This document shows positions 9,647 through 20,503 of a stretch of DNA of 43,751 nucleotides, piece after piece. Positions within the stretch are counted from its first letter, which is position 1; every line of letters starts with the position of its first letter. Origin of the DNA: Bacteroidota bacterium (GTDB lineage: Bacteria > Bacteroidota > Ignavibacteria > Ignavibacteriales > Melioribacteraceae); the NCBI GenBank assembly GCA_021812705.1, contig JAKAMT010000006.1, positions 1-43,751 of the forward strand, written 5' to 3'. The notes under the pieces are model-generated. The model had not been told where the DNA came from, did not search any database, and saw only the letters and a list, made by a program, of their open reading frames with translations. The translations under genes were made by a program, and so were the position numbers.

Positions 9647-12055
9647 TTATATCGTGAGTCTGGTTGTGAGCCCGAATATTGAGTTTGTAGCTACATCCGG
9701 AATTCTAAATACTCTTGCCTGGAAAATAAGATTCAGATTTGCCAGCACATTATAATCGGCTGTAAATTCAAATGCCTGTCTTTTGAAGTCTCCAAAGCTG
9801 GGACTTAATAGAGCCGATAGTTGCAGTTTATCTTCCAGCATCTTGTACTTTCCGCCCATCGTAAGTGTAAAATAGCTCATGTCTGTTCCGAAAAGCTGGC
9901 TGGAACTGAAGACTAGTCCAAAAAATGAAGTAATCTTTGAATTCCAATAGCTTGTAAGATTGAATGAACCGGTGTTGAATTTAGTGTCCAGATTCAGAAA
10001 ACTATTATCTTCCTTTGTTGAAGTAGAAAATGAAAATGAAGAACTGTGTTTTGTGTAGAGATTAAAATCATAAGACATCTGTACCATTACCCTGTTTGTA
10101 TTATCGTCAACCGAGTAGAGCTGTTTTGTAGGATCAGTCTTGCTTATTCCGTTACTATTCTGATTCTGAGTGTAGCCTATGGTAATGTTCGGAAAATCTG
10201 CGCGCGGGAAAATTGAAACCGATGCGCTCACCGTCTTATAAGTTGTTGTTGCAATTTTTGTCTTCTGAAGATTATCCTGCAAATCTTCGTAACCGAAAGA
10301 GATAAATAATTTGTTGTCTATCATCCGTATGCGGTCTGTAAAATTTATTCCTTTAACATCAGTCCTTAAAAATGACTGGCCGAACGACTGGAAATCATTT
10401 CCGCGGTATATATAAGAGCCTCTCAGGTTATTATTCAGATAATTTAAAGAAAGAGCCGCTTCCGCCGCAACGGATGCAAGTTCCTGCGGATTCCAAGGAC
10501 CGAGATACTGGTTTACAGTAATAAAGCTGCCGATGATGTCTCTTACTTTTTTTACAACGTCTTTATCAACATTAAAATTTGTGTTGCTTCCGAAAATCTG
10601 GTCTATCTGCTGATCGGAGATGTTTCCGCCCGATATATCGCTGTTGTTCAAACTTACCGCCGCCTGGCTGGTGAACATAATATTCTGATGATCGAAAGCG
10701 AACATAAGATCCGAACCAAGAACAAGATTCTCCGCCGGACGCGCACCCAGATCTATTGAACCGACATCATCTTTCGCATGCAGGTAACTCAAACCGAACT
10801 GAAAATTTTCTCCGGAACCGAATGACGGACGCACAGCCAATAATTTTCTTGAAAATGTTCCGAGCTCAACCTGCGCGTATGGGAACCCGTACTTGGATTG
10901 ATTTACGGCAATTACATCGCTTTGAAGAGTTGCGTCTGAAGTGGCGCTGTATCCCTGTAAAAATTTTCCTTCGATCGCCCGGTCGGTTTCTCCGTATGCC
11001 GCCTGCATATTGATGAATCCCAAATTCAAAGCGGTGTTAAGACCACGCACTCTCTTACCGTCCAATATTAAATTCGGAAAACGCGGATAGGCATCGCCAA
11101 GCTGCAGTTCAAAAACATCGCCAGCTTTGGCTGAAAGACTATACCGGTTGTAAGGCTGCCTTGAACTGACTTCTTCCGATGTTAAATAACCGTTCGCATT
11201 GAAACTCCAGGCGCCAGCCGCAGCATTGAAATCAGCTCCGATATTATTATACCAAGTCGACTGCGAATTAAATGCTTCGCTTCTTGATTCCCCTTTCAGA
11301 ACTCCGTTGTAAGTCCAAACACCGGGCGCGGCAAATTCTGCGGTTGTAATCTGGAAGCTTCTTGACGTGGAATGGTATAATTTTCCATCCTTGTCATAAA
11401 CGTCGACTCTGACAGTAGCCGGTCCGCCAGTAAATTTTGAAGAAAGATTGTCGCCGCTCAGAACCAACAGATCGCCGGTAAAAACTGCCAGCGAAGAGAT
11501 ATCTTCATTGTTGACAAATATTTTTGTTTTTGCCGGGTCTACATTATCCGGAGCTTTGAGAAATGAAATGGAAATAAAAAGTTCCTGTTGCGTTAAATAC
11601 TCTCCTGCGCTCGGGCTAAGGAATAATATCTCTTTTTCTTTCTCCGAAACCGATGCGATGCTTATCTGCACCGGCGGAACGCCTTCCTGAACGCCTACCG
11701 GATAAGTCTGCGCAGTGCCGTTCTTTAAATTTATAATAAGATAATACTCCATCAGAGGAGGCAAAACGAATTCCGCAGGGATGGTTACCGCAGCGGTTGT
11801 GCCGGTAATCAGCATATCGGCCTTTTTAAATTCTGATTGCCCGAAGGTTTTATATGCAATCTGAACGGTGGAAACATTATCGGCTGAGAAAAGCTCGGCT
11901 TTAATTACCAGCGGCGTCTGTTCTTTTGCTTCTCCGACACTGACGCCGGAGACTATATTGCTTATCTGCGCAAAGACAGAGGTGGCTGTCAGAAATAAAA
12001 TCAGAAAAACTTTTGCGGCTGAATAATGATTTAACAATTCTTTTGTTCGGCTCAT
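9647..12055 (-). CDS. Large secreted protein, probable outer-membrane beta-barrel with N-terminal Ig-like region
   Basis: Signal peptide (LILFLTATSVFAQ) and alternating polar/aromatic strand patterns through the C-terminal half. Confidence 0.65.
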   Translation of the reverse strand: MSRTKELLNHYSAAKVFLILFLTATSVFAQISNIVSGVSVGEAKEQTPLVIKAELFSADNVSTVQIAYKTFGQSEFKKADMLITGTTAAVTIPAEFVLPPLMEYYLIINLKNGTAQTYPVGVQEGVPPVQISIASVSEKEKEILFLSPSAGEYLTQQELFISISFLKAPDNVDPAKTKIFVNNEDISSLAVFTGDLLVLSGDNLSSKFTGGPATVRVDVYDKDGKLYHSTSRSFQITTAEFAAPGVWTYNGVLKGESRSEAFNSQSTWYNNIGADFNAAAGAWSFNANGYLTSEEVSSRQPYNRYSLSAKAGDVFELQLGDAYPRFPNLILDGKRVRGLNTALNLGFINMQAAYGETDRAIEGKFLQGYSATSDATLQSDVIAVNQSKYGFPYAQVELGTFSRKLLAVRPSFGSGENFQFGLSYLHAKDDVGSIDLGARPAENLVLGSDLMFAFDHQNIMFTSQAAVSLNNSDISGGNISDQQIDQIFGSNTNFNVDKDVVKKVRDIIGSFITVNQYLGPWNPQELASVAAEAALSLNYLNNNLRGSYIYRGNDFQSFGQSFLRTDVKGINFTDRIRMIDNKLFISFGYEDLQDNLQKTKIATTTYKTVSASVSIFPRADFPNITIGYTQNQNSNGISKTDPTKQLYSVDDNTNRVMVQMSYDFNLYTKHSSSFSFSTSTKEDNSFLNLDTKFNTGSFNLTSYWNSKITSFFGLVFSSSQLFGTDMSYFTLTMGGKYKMLEDKLQLSALLSPSFGDFKRQAFEFTADYNVLANLNLIFQARVFRIPDVATNSIFGLTTRLTI

Positions 12056-12098
12056 AAAGATTCCTCAAACATTTTTAAGGAACACAATTAAAAAATTA

Positions 12099-12797
12099 TT
12101 ATTTCTCTGAACTGTAATATTCAATAACGACCGCGCCTTTGTTGGTCATTATAGTAACTTTTTTCGTGTTTAAAGTTCTAGCCTGTCTCCCCTTGGCCTT
12201 GTCGGCTTCGGTCGACTGGGTGATATTAAAATTCCCTTTATCATCCATCCTTGCTGTGTTGCCTGCAGTAACGGTTCCCAATTTTTGTCCCGATGTGGAA
12301 GTCAATTCTGCAGCTCCCGTTTCGAGCGAAAAGGTAAGATTCTTTTCACCGTCCACTTCAAGAAATCCGGCTGTGCCGCGTATAGAAGCAACAGCGGTCG
12401 GAGTTGTGAACTTGAATTCCTCATCTTCGCTCTGTTTGTTCACTTCGAAACCGATGAGGCCTTGATTCACCACTGTGTTCTTATTTAATTTTTTTGCGTT
12501 TTTATCGCCATAGATATTAAGGATCGCATTCTCTTTTACACGCAATATACCGGATCCGTCTGTAAATAAGATAAGCGCCAAAGATTTTGCACCGGTTCTT
12601 ACTTCCTCTCCGTTTCTTAACGGCAATCCGGTTTTAGCTTCTTCCCAGTCGCTGCCCGATTTTCTGTAGGTAACATCCTTCACAATTTTTTTTACCAATG
12701 CAACCGGTGTATCGTCTCCTCCGGAATTTATCTGGCCGGGCTGGAATCCGAAGAGGAACGGAAGAATGCAAATGAGGATTAAATTTTTTGCTCTCAT
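12099..12797 (-). CDS. Secreted FecR-domain protein
   Basis: Signal peptide followed by a FecR fold pattern: LPLRNGEEVRTGAKSLALILFTDGSGILRVKENAIL...TPTAVASIRGTAGFLEVD. Confidence 0.88.
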   Translation of the reverse strand: MRAKNLILICILPFLFGFQPGQINSGGDDTPVALVKKIVKDVTYRKSGSDWEEAKTGLPLRNGEEVRTGAKSLALILFTDGSGILRVKENAILNIYGDKNAKKLNKNTVVNQGLIGFEVNKQSEDEEFKFTTPTAVASIRGTAGFLEVDGEKNLTFSLETGAAELTSTSGQKLGTVTAGNTARMDDKGNFNITQSTEADKAKGRQARTLNTKKVTIMTNKGAVVIEYYSSEK

Positions 12798-12810
12798 AAT
12801 TTTAGCAGCC

Positions 12811-13866
12811 TCACTTTTGGTTAGGAGTGAATTTTATTGAAACGATTGAATCTTTATTCTGCATCAGCCAGTTGAGCAGGTTCATCAGCTCCATCTGATC
12901 TATGCTTTTGTTATTCTCGTCATAAATTTTATCTATGCTGATCTCCCCTTTCAGTATGCTCTCAATAAATTTCTGATTCACATCGCCTGTTATAAGTTCG
13001 ATCAGTTTCATCAGTTCGGGTGAGACGGCAACCGTTGGAACTTCGCCCGTCTTATTCAGAATGAATGTAACCGGCACAGTTGAAATGGGTGAGCCGTTTT
13101 CGTTTCCCGGCACTACGGCAGTTACCATCACAACAATCTTTTGACCGCCGAACCATTCACGTTTTAGAATAGTGCGCAAATCTACAGACGTAACATCACC
13201 CACATCGGAATTATCTATAAGCGGATTGGCCCCTTTTAATGCGGCTTCTGGGCTCGAACTGTTTTCGGGAACTATGTTTGCAAGGATCTTATAGCCGGTT
13301 GCGCCGGGCACTTTAGTCCAGATTGCAATTACGGAACCAACATCATAACTGTTCGATTCGATTGGAGCTATAAGTGAAATTGTAGGAGAAGGATTCAAGA
13401 AGACAAGTTCCTTGTAATCCTGACTTAGAAAAGCGTTACTTACATCGTACAGGCGTGCTGTTATGCCGATGATTCCGGTCGGTTTTCCTTTTGAAACTAA
13501 ATCTGTAACAAGATCTTTGTCCCACGTTCCGTTTCCGTCTATAGTACTTCCGAAATCATCATTAAAAACAATTCTGGATAAAAACGGAACGGACTTAAAA
13601 GTAAAAAGCTGCCGGAATCCTGAATTGGAATCTTTTTTCCAAACTACAACTATCTCCACCATTACCTGCTTTCCTTGCGGGAGAATAACCAATCTTGCAA
13701 TTCTCGGCTGGTTGACAAGCCCTTTCGAAATTACCAATCCTCCAAGATCCAGATTGGTGAGATCGGAAACTTCCAAAGATATACTGGCCGTTTGCGATTT
13801 AAGATGGCTTGGTGAAATAAGTGAAATAAATAGTATGAAAATGACAATAACTCTCTTCATCATCAC
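12811..13866 (-). CDS. Hypothetical secreted protein
   Basis: Signal peptide MMMKRVIVIFILFISLISPSHLKSQ; first gene of the CHASE2/FecR operon. Confidence 0.72.
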   Translation of the reverse strand: MMMKRVIVIFILFISLISPSHLKSQTASISLEVSDLTNLDLGGLVISKGLVNQPRIARLVILPQGKQVMVEIVVVWKKDSNSGFRQLFTFKSVPFLSRIVFNDDFGSTIDGNGTWDKDLVTDLVSKGKPTGIIGITARLYDVSNAFLSQDYKELVFLNPSPTISLIAPIESNSYDVGSVIAIWTKVPGATGYKILANIVPENSSSPEAALKGANPLIDNSDVGDVTSVDLRTILKREWFGGQKIVVMVTAVVPGNENGSPISTVPVTFILNKTGEVPTVAVSPELMKLIELITGDVNQKFIESILKGEISIDKIYDENNKSIDQMELMNLLNWLMQNKDSIVSIKFTPNQK

Positions 13867-13994
13867 TACTCCTATTTTCTTGAAAAGGGAGGAAAAGCTT
13901 TAATTTTAGAATTAACCTAATTATTTCTTTTCTATTTAACAAGAAATCATTTTATGATAATGTCAAGTGCAAATCTTCCCCCTTTTAGGACTCT

Positions 13995-14321
13995 TTAATT
14001 AATCTTCTCGTTTTTCTCCCCGGTCACAAAACCGAATTGAGGAGTAGGCTGGGCATCAATTTTGATTTCGCCGAAGCGCGATTCGAATTTATCGATATTA
14101 TCTTTCAGAGCGCGCATGAGCATCTTCGCATGCTGCGGAGTGGTGATAATTCTTGAAAGCACTCTTGCTTTCGGCACACCCGGTACAACCCTGGTAAAAT
14201 CTATTACAAACTCTGCGGGTGAATGGGTTATGATTGCCAAATTTGAATAGATCCCCTCGGCTTCTTTCTCGCCAAGTTCGATGTTGATCTGCTGCGCGTT
14301 CTGATCATTGTTCTGGTTCAT
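13995..14321 (-). CDS. DUF3467-family protein
   Basis: EGIYSNLAIITHSPAEFVIDFTRVVPG...ARVLSRIITTPQHAKMLMRALKDNI pattern. Confidence 0.85.
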   Translation of the reverse strand: MNQNNDQNAQQINIELGEKEAEGIYSNLAIITHSPAEFVIDFTRVVPGVPKARVLSRIITTPQHAKMLMRALKDNIDKFESRFGEIKIDAQPTPQFGFVTGEKNEKIN

Positions 14322-14347
14322 TTATTTTCCTCTTCGATATTCATAAA

Positions 14348-14380
14348 AAACCCACAAACCTTTTTAGGGCTTGTGGGTTT
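14348..14380 (-). terminator. Rho-independent terminator downstream of the TPR gene
   Basis: aaacccacaa/ttgtgggttt 10-bp inverted repeat followed by a T run on the minus strand. Confidence 0.85.
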
Positions 14381-14400
14381 TAAATTAATTAGAAATAAAA

Positions 14401-15561
14401 TTACTTGTACTGTTCTGCTTTTTTGAAAGCTTCTTCAGCTTTATCTTTTTCGCCTAAGTTGGCGTAAACCTGACCAAGACTTAACCATACTCTGCCTTCA
14501 GTCGGTTTAATTTTTAAATATTTCTCCAGATACGGAGCCGCTGATCTGTATTTGTCAAGATAAACTTTATCATTCGATTCTTTTTTAATTGCTTCATCTC
14601 TCTGATCGTTTCCCCAGCTGATGAAAGTAGCCGCCAAATTGTAATTAGCGTCAAGATTCTCTGAATCAATTTTCAGAACATTTTCGAATATGGAAACTGC
14701 TTCCTGATATTTTTTCGATTTCAGAAGAACAACACCGTAAGCGTACTGAACTTCTTTACTTGCGCCCGGTTTTTCTGCCAAAGCTTTGAAAGACTCCATC
14801 GCCACTGCTAATTTGTTCGAAGAATAATATGCATTGCCTAACTGAAGAAGAATTTCGGAATCAGTCGGAAATTTTGTTCTCCCTTTTTCCAGAACATTAA
14901 CAGCCTTGTTGTACCATTCCAGAGCGCCTGTGCTGTCTGCGGCATTTTTTGTCGCAGCAAAAGTATCCATCTTCTGAGAACCTTTCATCAAAAAGATCTG
15001 ACCGAGTCTCGAGAAAGCGAATGCCGGTCTGCCGAGGGCAACCAATTTTTCCATAACAGGAATTGCGGAATCTGTTTCGCCCATATTAAGATATGCAGCA
15101 GCAACGTTTTCGTATCCGATTGTAGAATCCGGCTCGCATGCAATTGAATTGTTGAACTGGTCTATCGCCTTGCCGAAGAAAATTTTCATGCTGTCTTCTT
15201 TGGTGGTCTTGATAGCATTGTTAAAGAAGCTAACGCCTTTATTAAAAGATGTCTGCCATGTATATTTCTTATAATCTAATATCTGTGGTTCAAATTTTTT
15301 GCTTACTGCCAATGAATTATCAAAAGATTTCAACATCTCTGTAATGTTTCCCTCTTCGCTGTAAAGGCCGCCCAAAAGGAACCAACCTTCATCGCTCTTC
15401 GGATTTTTCTGAACTTCTTTCAATAAAATGTCTTTAGCTTTGGCATATTGTTTCTGATTGATATACATCTTTGCACCTGTCAACTCCGCGGACGCACATT
15501 CGAAAGCTGTGATACCCAGAACCATGCTTAGGATGCTTAAGCTGATTAATATTTTTTTCAT
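14401..15561 (-). CDS. Secreted tetratricopeptide repeat protein
   Basis: Signal peptide and multiple TPR motifs (AKDILLKEVQKNPKSDEGWFLLGGLY; EEAFKKAEQYK). Confidence 0.88.
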   Translation of the reverse strand: MKKILISLSILSMVLGITAFECASAELTGAKMYINQKQYAKAKDILLKEVQKNPKSDEGWFLLGGLYSEEGNITEMLKSFDNSLAVSKKFEPQILDYKKYTWQTSFNKGVSFFNNAIKTTKEDSMKIFFGKAIDQFNNSIACEPDSTIGYENVAAAYLNMGETDSAIPVMEKLVALGRPAFAFSRLGQIFLMKGSQKMDTFAATKNAADSTGALEWYNKAVNVLEKGRTKFPTDSEILLQLGNAYYSSNKLAVAMESFKALAEKPGASKEVQYAYGVVLLKSKKYQEAVSIFENVLKIDSENLDANYNLAATFISWGNDQRDEAIKKESNDKVYLDKYRSAAPYLEKYLKIKPTEGRVWLSLGQVYANLGEKDKAEEAFKKAEQYK

Positions 15562-15742
15562 TTATTCTCCTTGAATTAAAAAAATGTCAATTATTTTGCG
15601 TAAAAATAAACATTTTATGATTGGTAAGTCAAGGCATATTTCCCCGTCGAACCTCTATTATCAACCAATAATGTATCGAAAACCCAAATTGATTTTCGGA
15701 ACGCAAAGAGATAATTTTGAATCGGCATAAAAGGAAAATAAA

Positions 15743-16831
15743 ATGAATAAAGAAGAGATTATAAGGGGCGTTCCCAAAGTTCTTCTGCATGACCATCTTG
15801 ACGGCGGTCTGAGAACTTCTACAATAATTGAACTTGCGAAAGATTTGAAATACGATAAACTGCCTACATCGGATGCCGGCGAACTGGCTGAATGGTTTCA
15901 CCGGGGAGCAAATAAGGGGAATTTAGTGGAGTACCTGCAGGGATTTGAACATACCTGCGCTGTAATGCAGACTAAAGAAGCGCTTGCACAAATTGCGTAT
16001 GAAATGATGGAAGATATGAGCAAAGACAATGTGTGTTATGTCGAGACAAGATTCGCCCCTGTCTTCCACACGGGCAGAGGGCTCTGGTACGAAGAAATTA
16101 TAACCGCCGTTCTGGAAGGATTAGAAAAAGGGAAAAGAGATTTCGGAGTCGGGTACGGACTCATACTCTGCGGAATGCGCAATATGAAAAACACACTTGA
16201 GATCGCGGAGCTCGCCGTGAATTTCAGAAGAAGCGGAGTGGTTGGATTCGACCTGGCGGGTGAAGAAGGGGGCTATCCTCCCAAAAAACATCTTGAGGCA
16301 TTCCAATTTATTAAAAAGGAAAATTTCAATATAACGATTCATGCCGGCGAGGCATTCGGAAAAGAATCGATCTGGCAGGCAATTCAAATTTGCGGCGCGC
16401 ACAGGATCGGTCATGCTACACGCCTGATAGAAGATATGGTTTTTGATCCGCAGGGAAATGTTCTTGCTCTTGGCCAACTGGCCCAATATATCCTCGATAC
16501 CCGGCTCCCGCTTGAAATTAATCTGCTCAGCAATGTTCATACAGGCGCAATAGATAAACTGGAAAATCATCCGTTTATAAAATTGTATAAAGAAAAATTC
16601 AGAGTTTTCCTGAATACGGACGACAGACTGATGAGCGATACAACTCTTACAAAAGAATATGTAACCGCGAGCGAACTCTTCGGCCTTAATCTCGATGATG
16701 TTGAGAAACTTAATATCAATGCGATGAAATCATCTTTCATTCCGTATAAAGAAAGACTTCCATATATATACAATGTAATTAAACCCGGTTATCAGAAGAT
16801 GCGGGAAAAACTTCTTTCATTAAACGCTTAA
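15743..16831 (+). CDS. add: Adenosine deaminase
   Basis: PKVLLHDHLDGGLR, GFDLAGEE, NITIHAGEAFG, RIGHATRL and LNTDDRLMSDTTLTKEY motifs. Confidence 0.93.
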   Translation: MNKEEIIRGVPKVLLHDHLDGGLRTSTIIELAKDLKYDKLPTSDAGELAEWFHRGANKGNLVEYLQGFEHTCAVMQTKEALAQIAYEMMEDMSKDNVCYVETRFAPVFHTGRGLWYEEIITAVLEGLEKGKRDFGVGYGLILCGMRNMKNTLEIAELAVNFRRSGVVGFDLAGEEGGYPPKKHLEAFQFIKKENFNITIHAGEAFGKESIWQAIQICGAHRIGHATRLIEDMVFDPQGNVLALGQLAQYILDTRLPLEINLLSNVHTGAIDKLENHPFIKLYKEKFRVFLNTDDRLMSDTTLTKEYVTASELFGLNLDDVEKLNINAMKSSFIPYKERLPYIYNVIKPGYQKMREKLLSLNA

Positions 16832-16853
16832 CTTATTCAGGATAAATTCTATT

Positions 16854-17192
16854 ATGGCAAAACCTCTATTTAAGAATTACACTTTGGACCTTGATCAGAA
16901 TGAGAAAAAAATCTTGACCACATTCTGCAAAACAATTATTAAACAGATGACTGCGGATGAACGGTTCGCTGCGGACTTAAGAACTTTTAATTCTATCATT
17001 GAAAAAATAAATTCCAGTGCCGAAGAAATAAAACTGACTAAGGATGAGAAAACAAAACTGGGATTCAGATTAAAAGAAAATGTGGATCACATGAAAAAAC
17101 AGGCATCCAAAGGTTTCTTTCTGAAAAGATGGTTCTACAAATCAGCTTATTCGCAGTACGACAAACTATATCAAAATCATTTTACGAATTAA
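16854..17192 (+). CDS. Hypothetical protein (112 aa)
   Basis: Intact ORF fitting between add and hutU, same strand. Confidence 0.6.
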   Translation: MAKPLFKNYTLDLDQNEKKILTTFCKTIIKQMTADERFAADLRTFNSIIEKINSSAEEIKLTKDEKTKLGFRLKENVDHMKKQASKGFFLKRWFYKSAYSQYDKLYQNHFTN

Positions 17193-17203
17193 AATTTACT
17201 GCC

Positions 17204-18853
17204 ATGAAAAATATTATTAAAGCACCGGTCGGTTCTAAAATTACCTGCAAGGGCTGGGTTCAGGAAGCCGCGATGAGAATGCTGATGAACAATCTGGATC
17301 CCGATGTTGCAGAGCGCCCCGATGATCTTATCGTCTACGGCGGATCCGGCAAGGCCGCAAGAAATTGGGATTCGTTCAACGCAATAATCTCATCGCTCAA
17401 AAATTTGGAGAACGATGAAACTCTCCTGGTGCAGTCGGGAAAACCTGTCGCTGTTTTTAAAACTCACGCAAACGCACCAAAAGTTATCATCTCAAACGCA
17501 ATGCTGGTGCCCGATTGGGCAACGTGGGATGAATTCAGAAGATTGGATAACCTTGGACTCACAATGTACGGACAGATGACTGCAGGAAGCTGGATCTACA
17601 TAGGCAGTCAGGGAATTCTTCAGGGCACTTACGAAACATTTGCAGAATGCGCGCGCCGGCATTTTAACGGAACATTGAGCGGACGGCTTCTGGTGACTGC
17701 CGGACTCGGCGGAATGGGAGGCGCTCAGCCTCTAGCTGCAACAATGAACGGTGCCGCATTCCTCGGAATAGACGTAGACAAAACAAGAATTCAAAAACGA
17801 ATTGACACCGGCTACCTGGATGTGATGACCGCAGATCTAGATGAGGCTTTAAAACTTGTCCTGGACGCTAAAGAAAAAAAGAGTCCCCTCTCGGTCGGCT
17901 TGATAGGAAACGCAGCGGAAATCTTGCCGGAAATTCTGAAAAGAAATATAGTGCCGGATGTGCTGACCGATCAGACCTCTGCCCACGATACATTGAACGG
18001 ATATGTGCCGATGGGAATGAGTTTTGACGAAGCCCTTTCACTTCGCAAAAGCGACCCTTCCAAATATATCTCTCTTTCCAAAAAGACAATTACCGTGCAT
18101 CTGAAAGCAATGCTTGAATTTCAGAAACGGGGTTCTGTTACTTTTGATTACGGCAACAATATACGCGGGGAAGCAAAAGAGAACGGCGTTGATAATGCGT
18201 TCGACATCCCCGGATTTGTGCCCGAATATATCCGTCCCCTCTTCTGCGACGGCAAGGGTCCATTCAGATGGGCGGCACTTAGCGGTGATCCGAAAGATAT
18301 TTTCGAAACTGATAAAGCGATTATAGAAACATTTCCTGAGAATAAAGCTCTCATTAGATGGATTGAACTCGCACAGAAAAAAGTTCACTTCCAGGGATTG
18401 CCCGCAAGAATCTGCTGGCTCGGCTACGGCGAAAGAGCCAAAATGGGAAAGATATTTAACCGCATGGTTGCTGAGGGAAGAGTAAGCGCGCCTATTGTTA
18501 TCGGCAGAGATCATCTTGACTGCGGATCTGTAGCATCACCCAACCGGGAGACAGAAGCAATGATGGACGGGAGCGATGCTATTGCAGATTGGCCTATTCT
18601 GAATGCGCTCCTTAATGCTATCGGAGGTGCAAGCTGGGTTTCCGTTCATCACGGCGGCGGAGTGGGAATAGGCAAATCGATTCACGCGGGAATGGTGGTT
18701 GTTGCAGACGGTTCTCCTGAAGCAGAAGCAAGATTGGAACGCGTGCTCACATACGATCCCGGGATGGGAATTGTGCGCCACGCAGATGCTGGATATGAAC
18801 AAGCCGTTGATAACGCAAGGAAATTTTCAATAAAGATTCCAATGCTTAAATAA
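17204..18853 (+). CDS. hutU: Urocanate hydratase
   Basis: [36 protein letters not shown] and [16 protein letters not shown] motifs. Start placed at ATG 17204 ([10 protein letters not shown]), not at the ORF-track start 17129. Confidence 0.94.
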   Translation: MKNIIKAPVGSKITCKGWVQEAAMRMLMNNLDPDVAERPDDLIVYGGSGKAARNWDSFNAIISSLKNLENDETLLVQSGKPVAVFKTHANAPKVIISNAMLVPDWATWDEFRRLDNLGLTMYGQMTAGSWIYIGSQGILQGTYETFAECARRHFNGTLSGRLLVTAGLGGMGGAQPLAATMNGAAFLGIDVDKTRIQKRIDTGYLDVMTADLDEALKLVLDAKEKKSPLSVGLIGNAAEILPEILKRNIVPDVLTDQTSAHDTLNGYVPMGMSFDEALSLRKSDPSKYISLSKKTITVHLKAMLEFQKRGSVTFDYGNNIRGEAKENGVDNAFDIPGFVPEYIRPLFCDGKGPFRWAALSGDPKDIFETDKAIIETFPENKALIRWIELAQKKVHFQGLPARICWLGYGERAKMGKIFNRMVAEGRVSAPIVIGRDHLDCGSVASPNRETEAMMDGSDAIADWPILNALLNAIGGASWVSVHHGGGVGIGKSIHAGMVVVADGSPEAEARLERVLTYDPGMGIVRHADAGYEQAVDNARKFSIKIPMLK

Positions 18854-18876
18854 CTTAAATGAATTTGAGGTGATAA

Positions 18877-19821
18877 ATGAAAGTGTTAATTGCAGACAAA
18901 TTTCCTGATAATCATATTCAGACTTTGAAGAATGCAGGATTTGAAATTATGTATGAGCCGAAAGCCGGCGAGAATGATATTCCTAATCTGGTCAAGGATG
19001 CAGAATTCATTGTTGTCCGTTCTACTAATGTGAACGCAGCAGCAATCAACGCCGGCACTAATCTTAAAATTGTTATCCGTGCCGGCTCGGGTTATAATAA
19101 TATTGATGTAGCCGCGGCGACCGCTAAAGGAGTATCCGTGTCAAACACTCCTGGCAAAAATTCGATCGCTGTCGCAGAACTCGCGATGGGATTAATGATA
19201 TCGCTCGACAGAAAAATTCCGGATAACGTAAAAGATTTCAATGGCGGTGTATGGAACAAGGCAAAATATTCCAAAGCGGAAGGCCTGTACGGAAAAACAC
19301 TTGGAATTATCGGAGTCGGAAATATCGGCAAAGAGATTGCAAAACGCGCCCAGTCTTTCGGCATGAAAGTAATCGGTTATGACGTATACAAAACCGAAGG
19401 GATAGGCGTGGAATATATCGACGATGTGGAAAAATTGATTTCACTTTCGGACGTAATCACTCTTCATGTTCCTGCAAATCCGCAGACCAAGGGAATGTTC
19501 AATGATAAACTGTTCGGACTTATGAAAAAAGGCGCTATACTTCTGAACACTTCACGCGCGGATGTGATTGACGAAGACGCATTGATAAAGGCGGTTAAAG
19601 AGAAAGGTATTTTAGCAGGAGTGGATGTTTTCAAAGGCGAACCGGAAGGCAAAGACGGCGCCGTTTCATCAAAATTGCAGAATGTATACGGAATTTATGT
19701 TACGCATCATATCGGCGCATCGACAGAACAGGCTCAGGATGCAGTGGCTGAGGAAACCGTAAAAATTATTGTGGAGTATAAAAATTCAGGAGCGGTTTTA
19801 AACTGCGTTAACAAAAAATAA
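18877..19821 (+). CDS. D-isomer 2-hydroxyacid dehydrogenase (phosphoglycerate dehydrogenase-like, no ACT domain)
   Basis: GKTLGIIGVGNIGKEIAKRAQSFGMKVIGYD Rossmann motif; LLNTSRADVIDEDAL. Confidence 0.88.
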   Translation: MKVLIADKFPDNHIQTLKNAGFEIMYEPKAGENDIPNLVKDAEFIVVRSTNVNAAAINAGTNLKIVIRAGSGYNNIDVAAATAKGVSVSNTPGKNSIAVAELAMGLMISLDRKIPDNVKDFNGGVWNKAKYSKAEGLYGKTLGIIGVGNIGKEIAKRAQSFGMKVIGYDVYKTEGIGVEYIDDVEKLISLSDVITLHVPANPQTKGMFNDKLFGLMKKGAILLNTSRADVIDEDALIKAVKEKGILAGVDVFKGEPEGKDGAVSSKLQNVYGIYVTHHIGASTEQAQDAVAEETVKIIVEYKNSGAVLNCVNKK

Positions 19822-19850
19822 ATTTCGTTGATAAATTAATCTTATAAAAA

Positions 19851-19876
19851 AAGCGGCTTTTGAGCCGCTTTTTTTT
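19851..19876. terminator. Bidirectional rho-independent terminator
   Basis: aagcggcttttgagccgctttttttttgg hairpin with flanking A and T runs, between convergent genes. Confidence 0.85.
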
Positions 19877-19906
19877 TGGAAAAAACCAGTTAACCTTCGA
19901 GGTTGT

Positions 19907-20167
19907 TTATGCTGTCGCTTCGTATACGCTGATGAACTGACGGTTGTTTTTCTTTCTTTCGAATTTAACAACACCGTTAACCGTAGCGAATAACGAATGA
20001 TCTCCGGCTAACATTACATTTTTGCCGGGATGAAAATTTGTCCCTTTCTGACGGACTAAGATAGAACCGGCTGTAACTTTTTCGCCGCCGAATGCTTTAA
20101 CTCCAAGATACTGCGGATTACTGTCGCGACCGTTTCTTGATGAACCTTGACCTTTTTTATGTGCCAT
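19907..20167 (-). CDS. rpmA: Ribosomal protein bL27
   Basis: [48 protein letters not shown]. Confidence 0.98.
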   Translation of the reverse strand: MAHKKGQGSSRNGRDSNPQYLGVKAFGGEKVTAGSILVRQKGTNFHPGKNVMLAGDHSLFATVNGVVKFERKKNNRQFISVYEATA

Positions 20168-20181
20168 TATTTCCTCCGTTC

Positions 20182-20490
20182 CTAAGCTATCTTAGTAACT
20201 TCAATTCTTGTTAATAATTGTCTGTGTCCGTTCTTTCTCTTGTAAGAAATTCTTCTCTTCTTCTTGAACACAATCACTTTTTCATCTTTAAGATGTTCCA
20301 ATATTTTCGCCTGAACCTTTGCGCCTTTAACAAGGGGTGTACCCACTTTCGTAGACTTATCATCACCAAGAACTAAAACTGAATCGAATGTAATTTCAGA
20401 ATTCGGTTCGGCTTTTAAACGCGGGACATAGTACTTATTATTTTCAAGGACTTTAAACTGCTGTCCTGCGATATCAACTACAGCAAACAT
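20182..20490 (-). CDS. rplU: Ribosomal protein bL21
   Basis: [25 protein letters not shown]...[21 protein letters not shown]; upstream of rpmA. Confidence 0.98.
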   Translation of the reverse strand: MFAVVDIAGQQFKVLENNKYYVPRLKAEPNSEITFDSVLVLGDDKSTKVGTPLVKGAKVQAKILEHLKDEKVIVFKKKRRISYKRKNGHRQLLTRIEVTKIA

Positions 20491-20503
20491 CTTTCCTCCA
20501 AAT

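Noticed and set aside
13463-13903. 146-aa plus-strand ORF
   Set aside because: Antisense to the secreted 351-aa protein gene, which has a signal peptide and operon context.
16121-16570. 149-aa minus-strand ORF
   Set aside because: Antisense shadow of adenosine deaminase.
18038-18514. 158-aa minus-strand ORF
   Set aside because: Antisense shadow of hutU.
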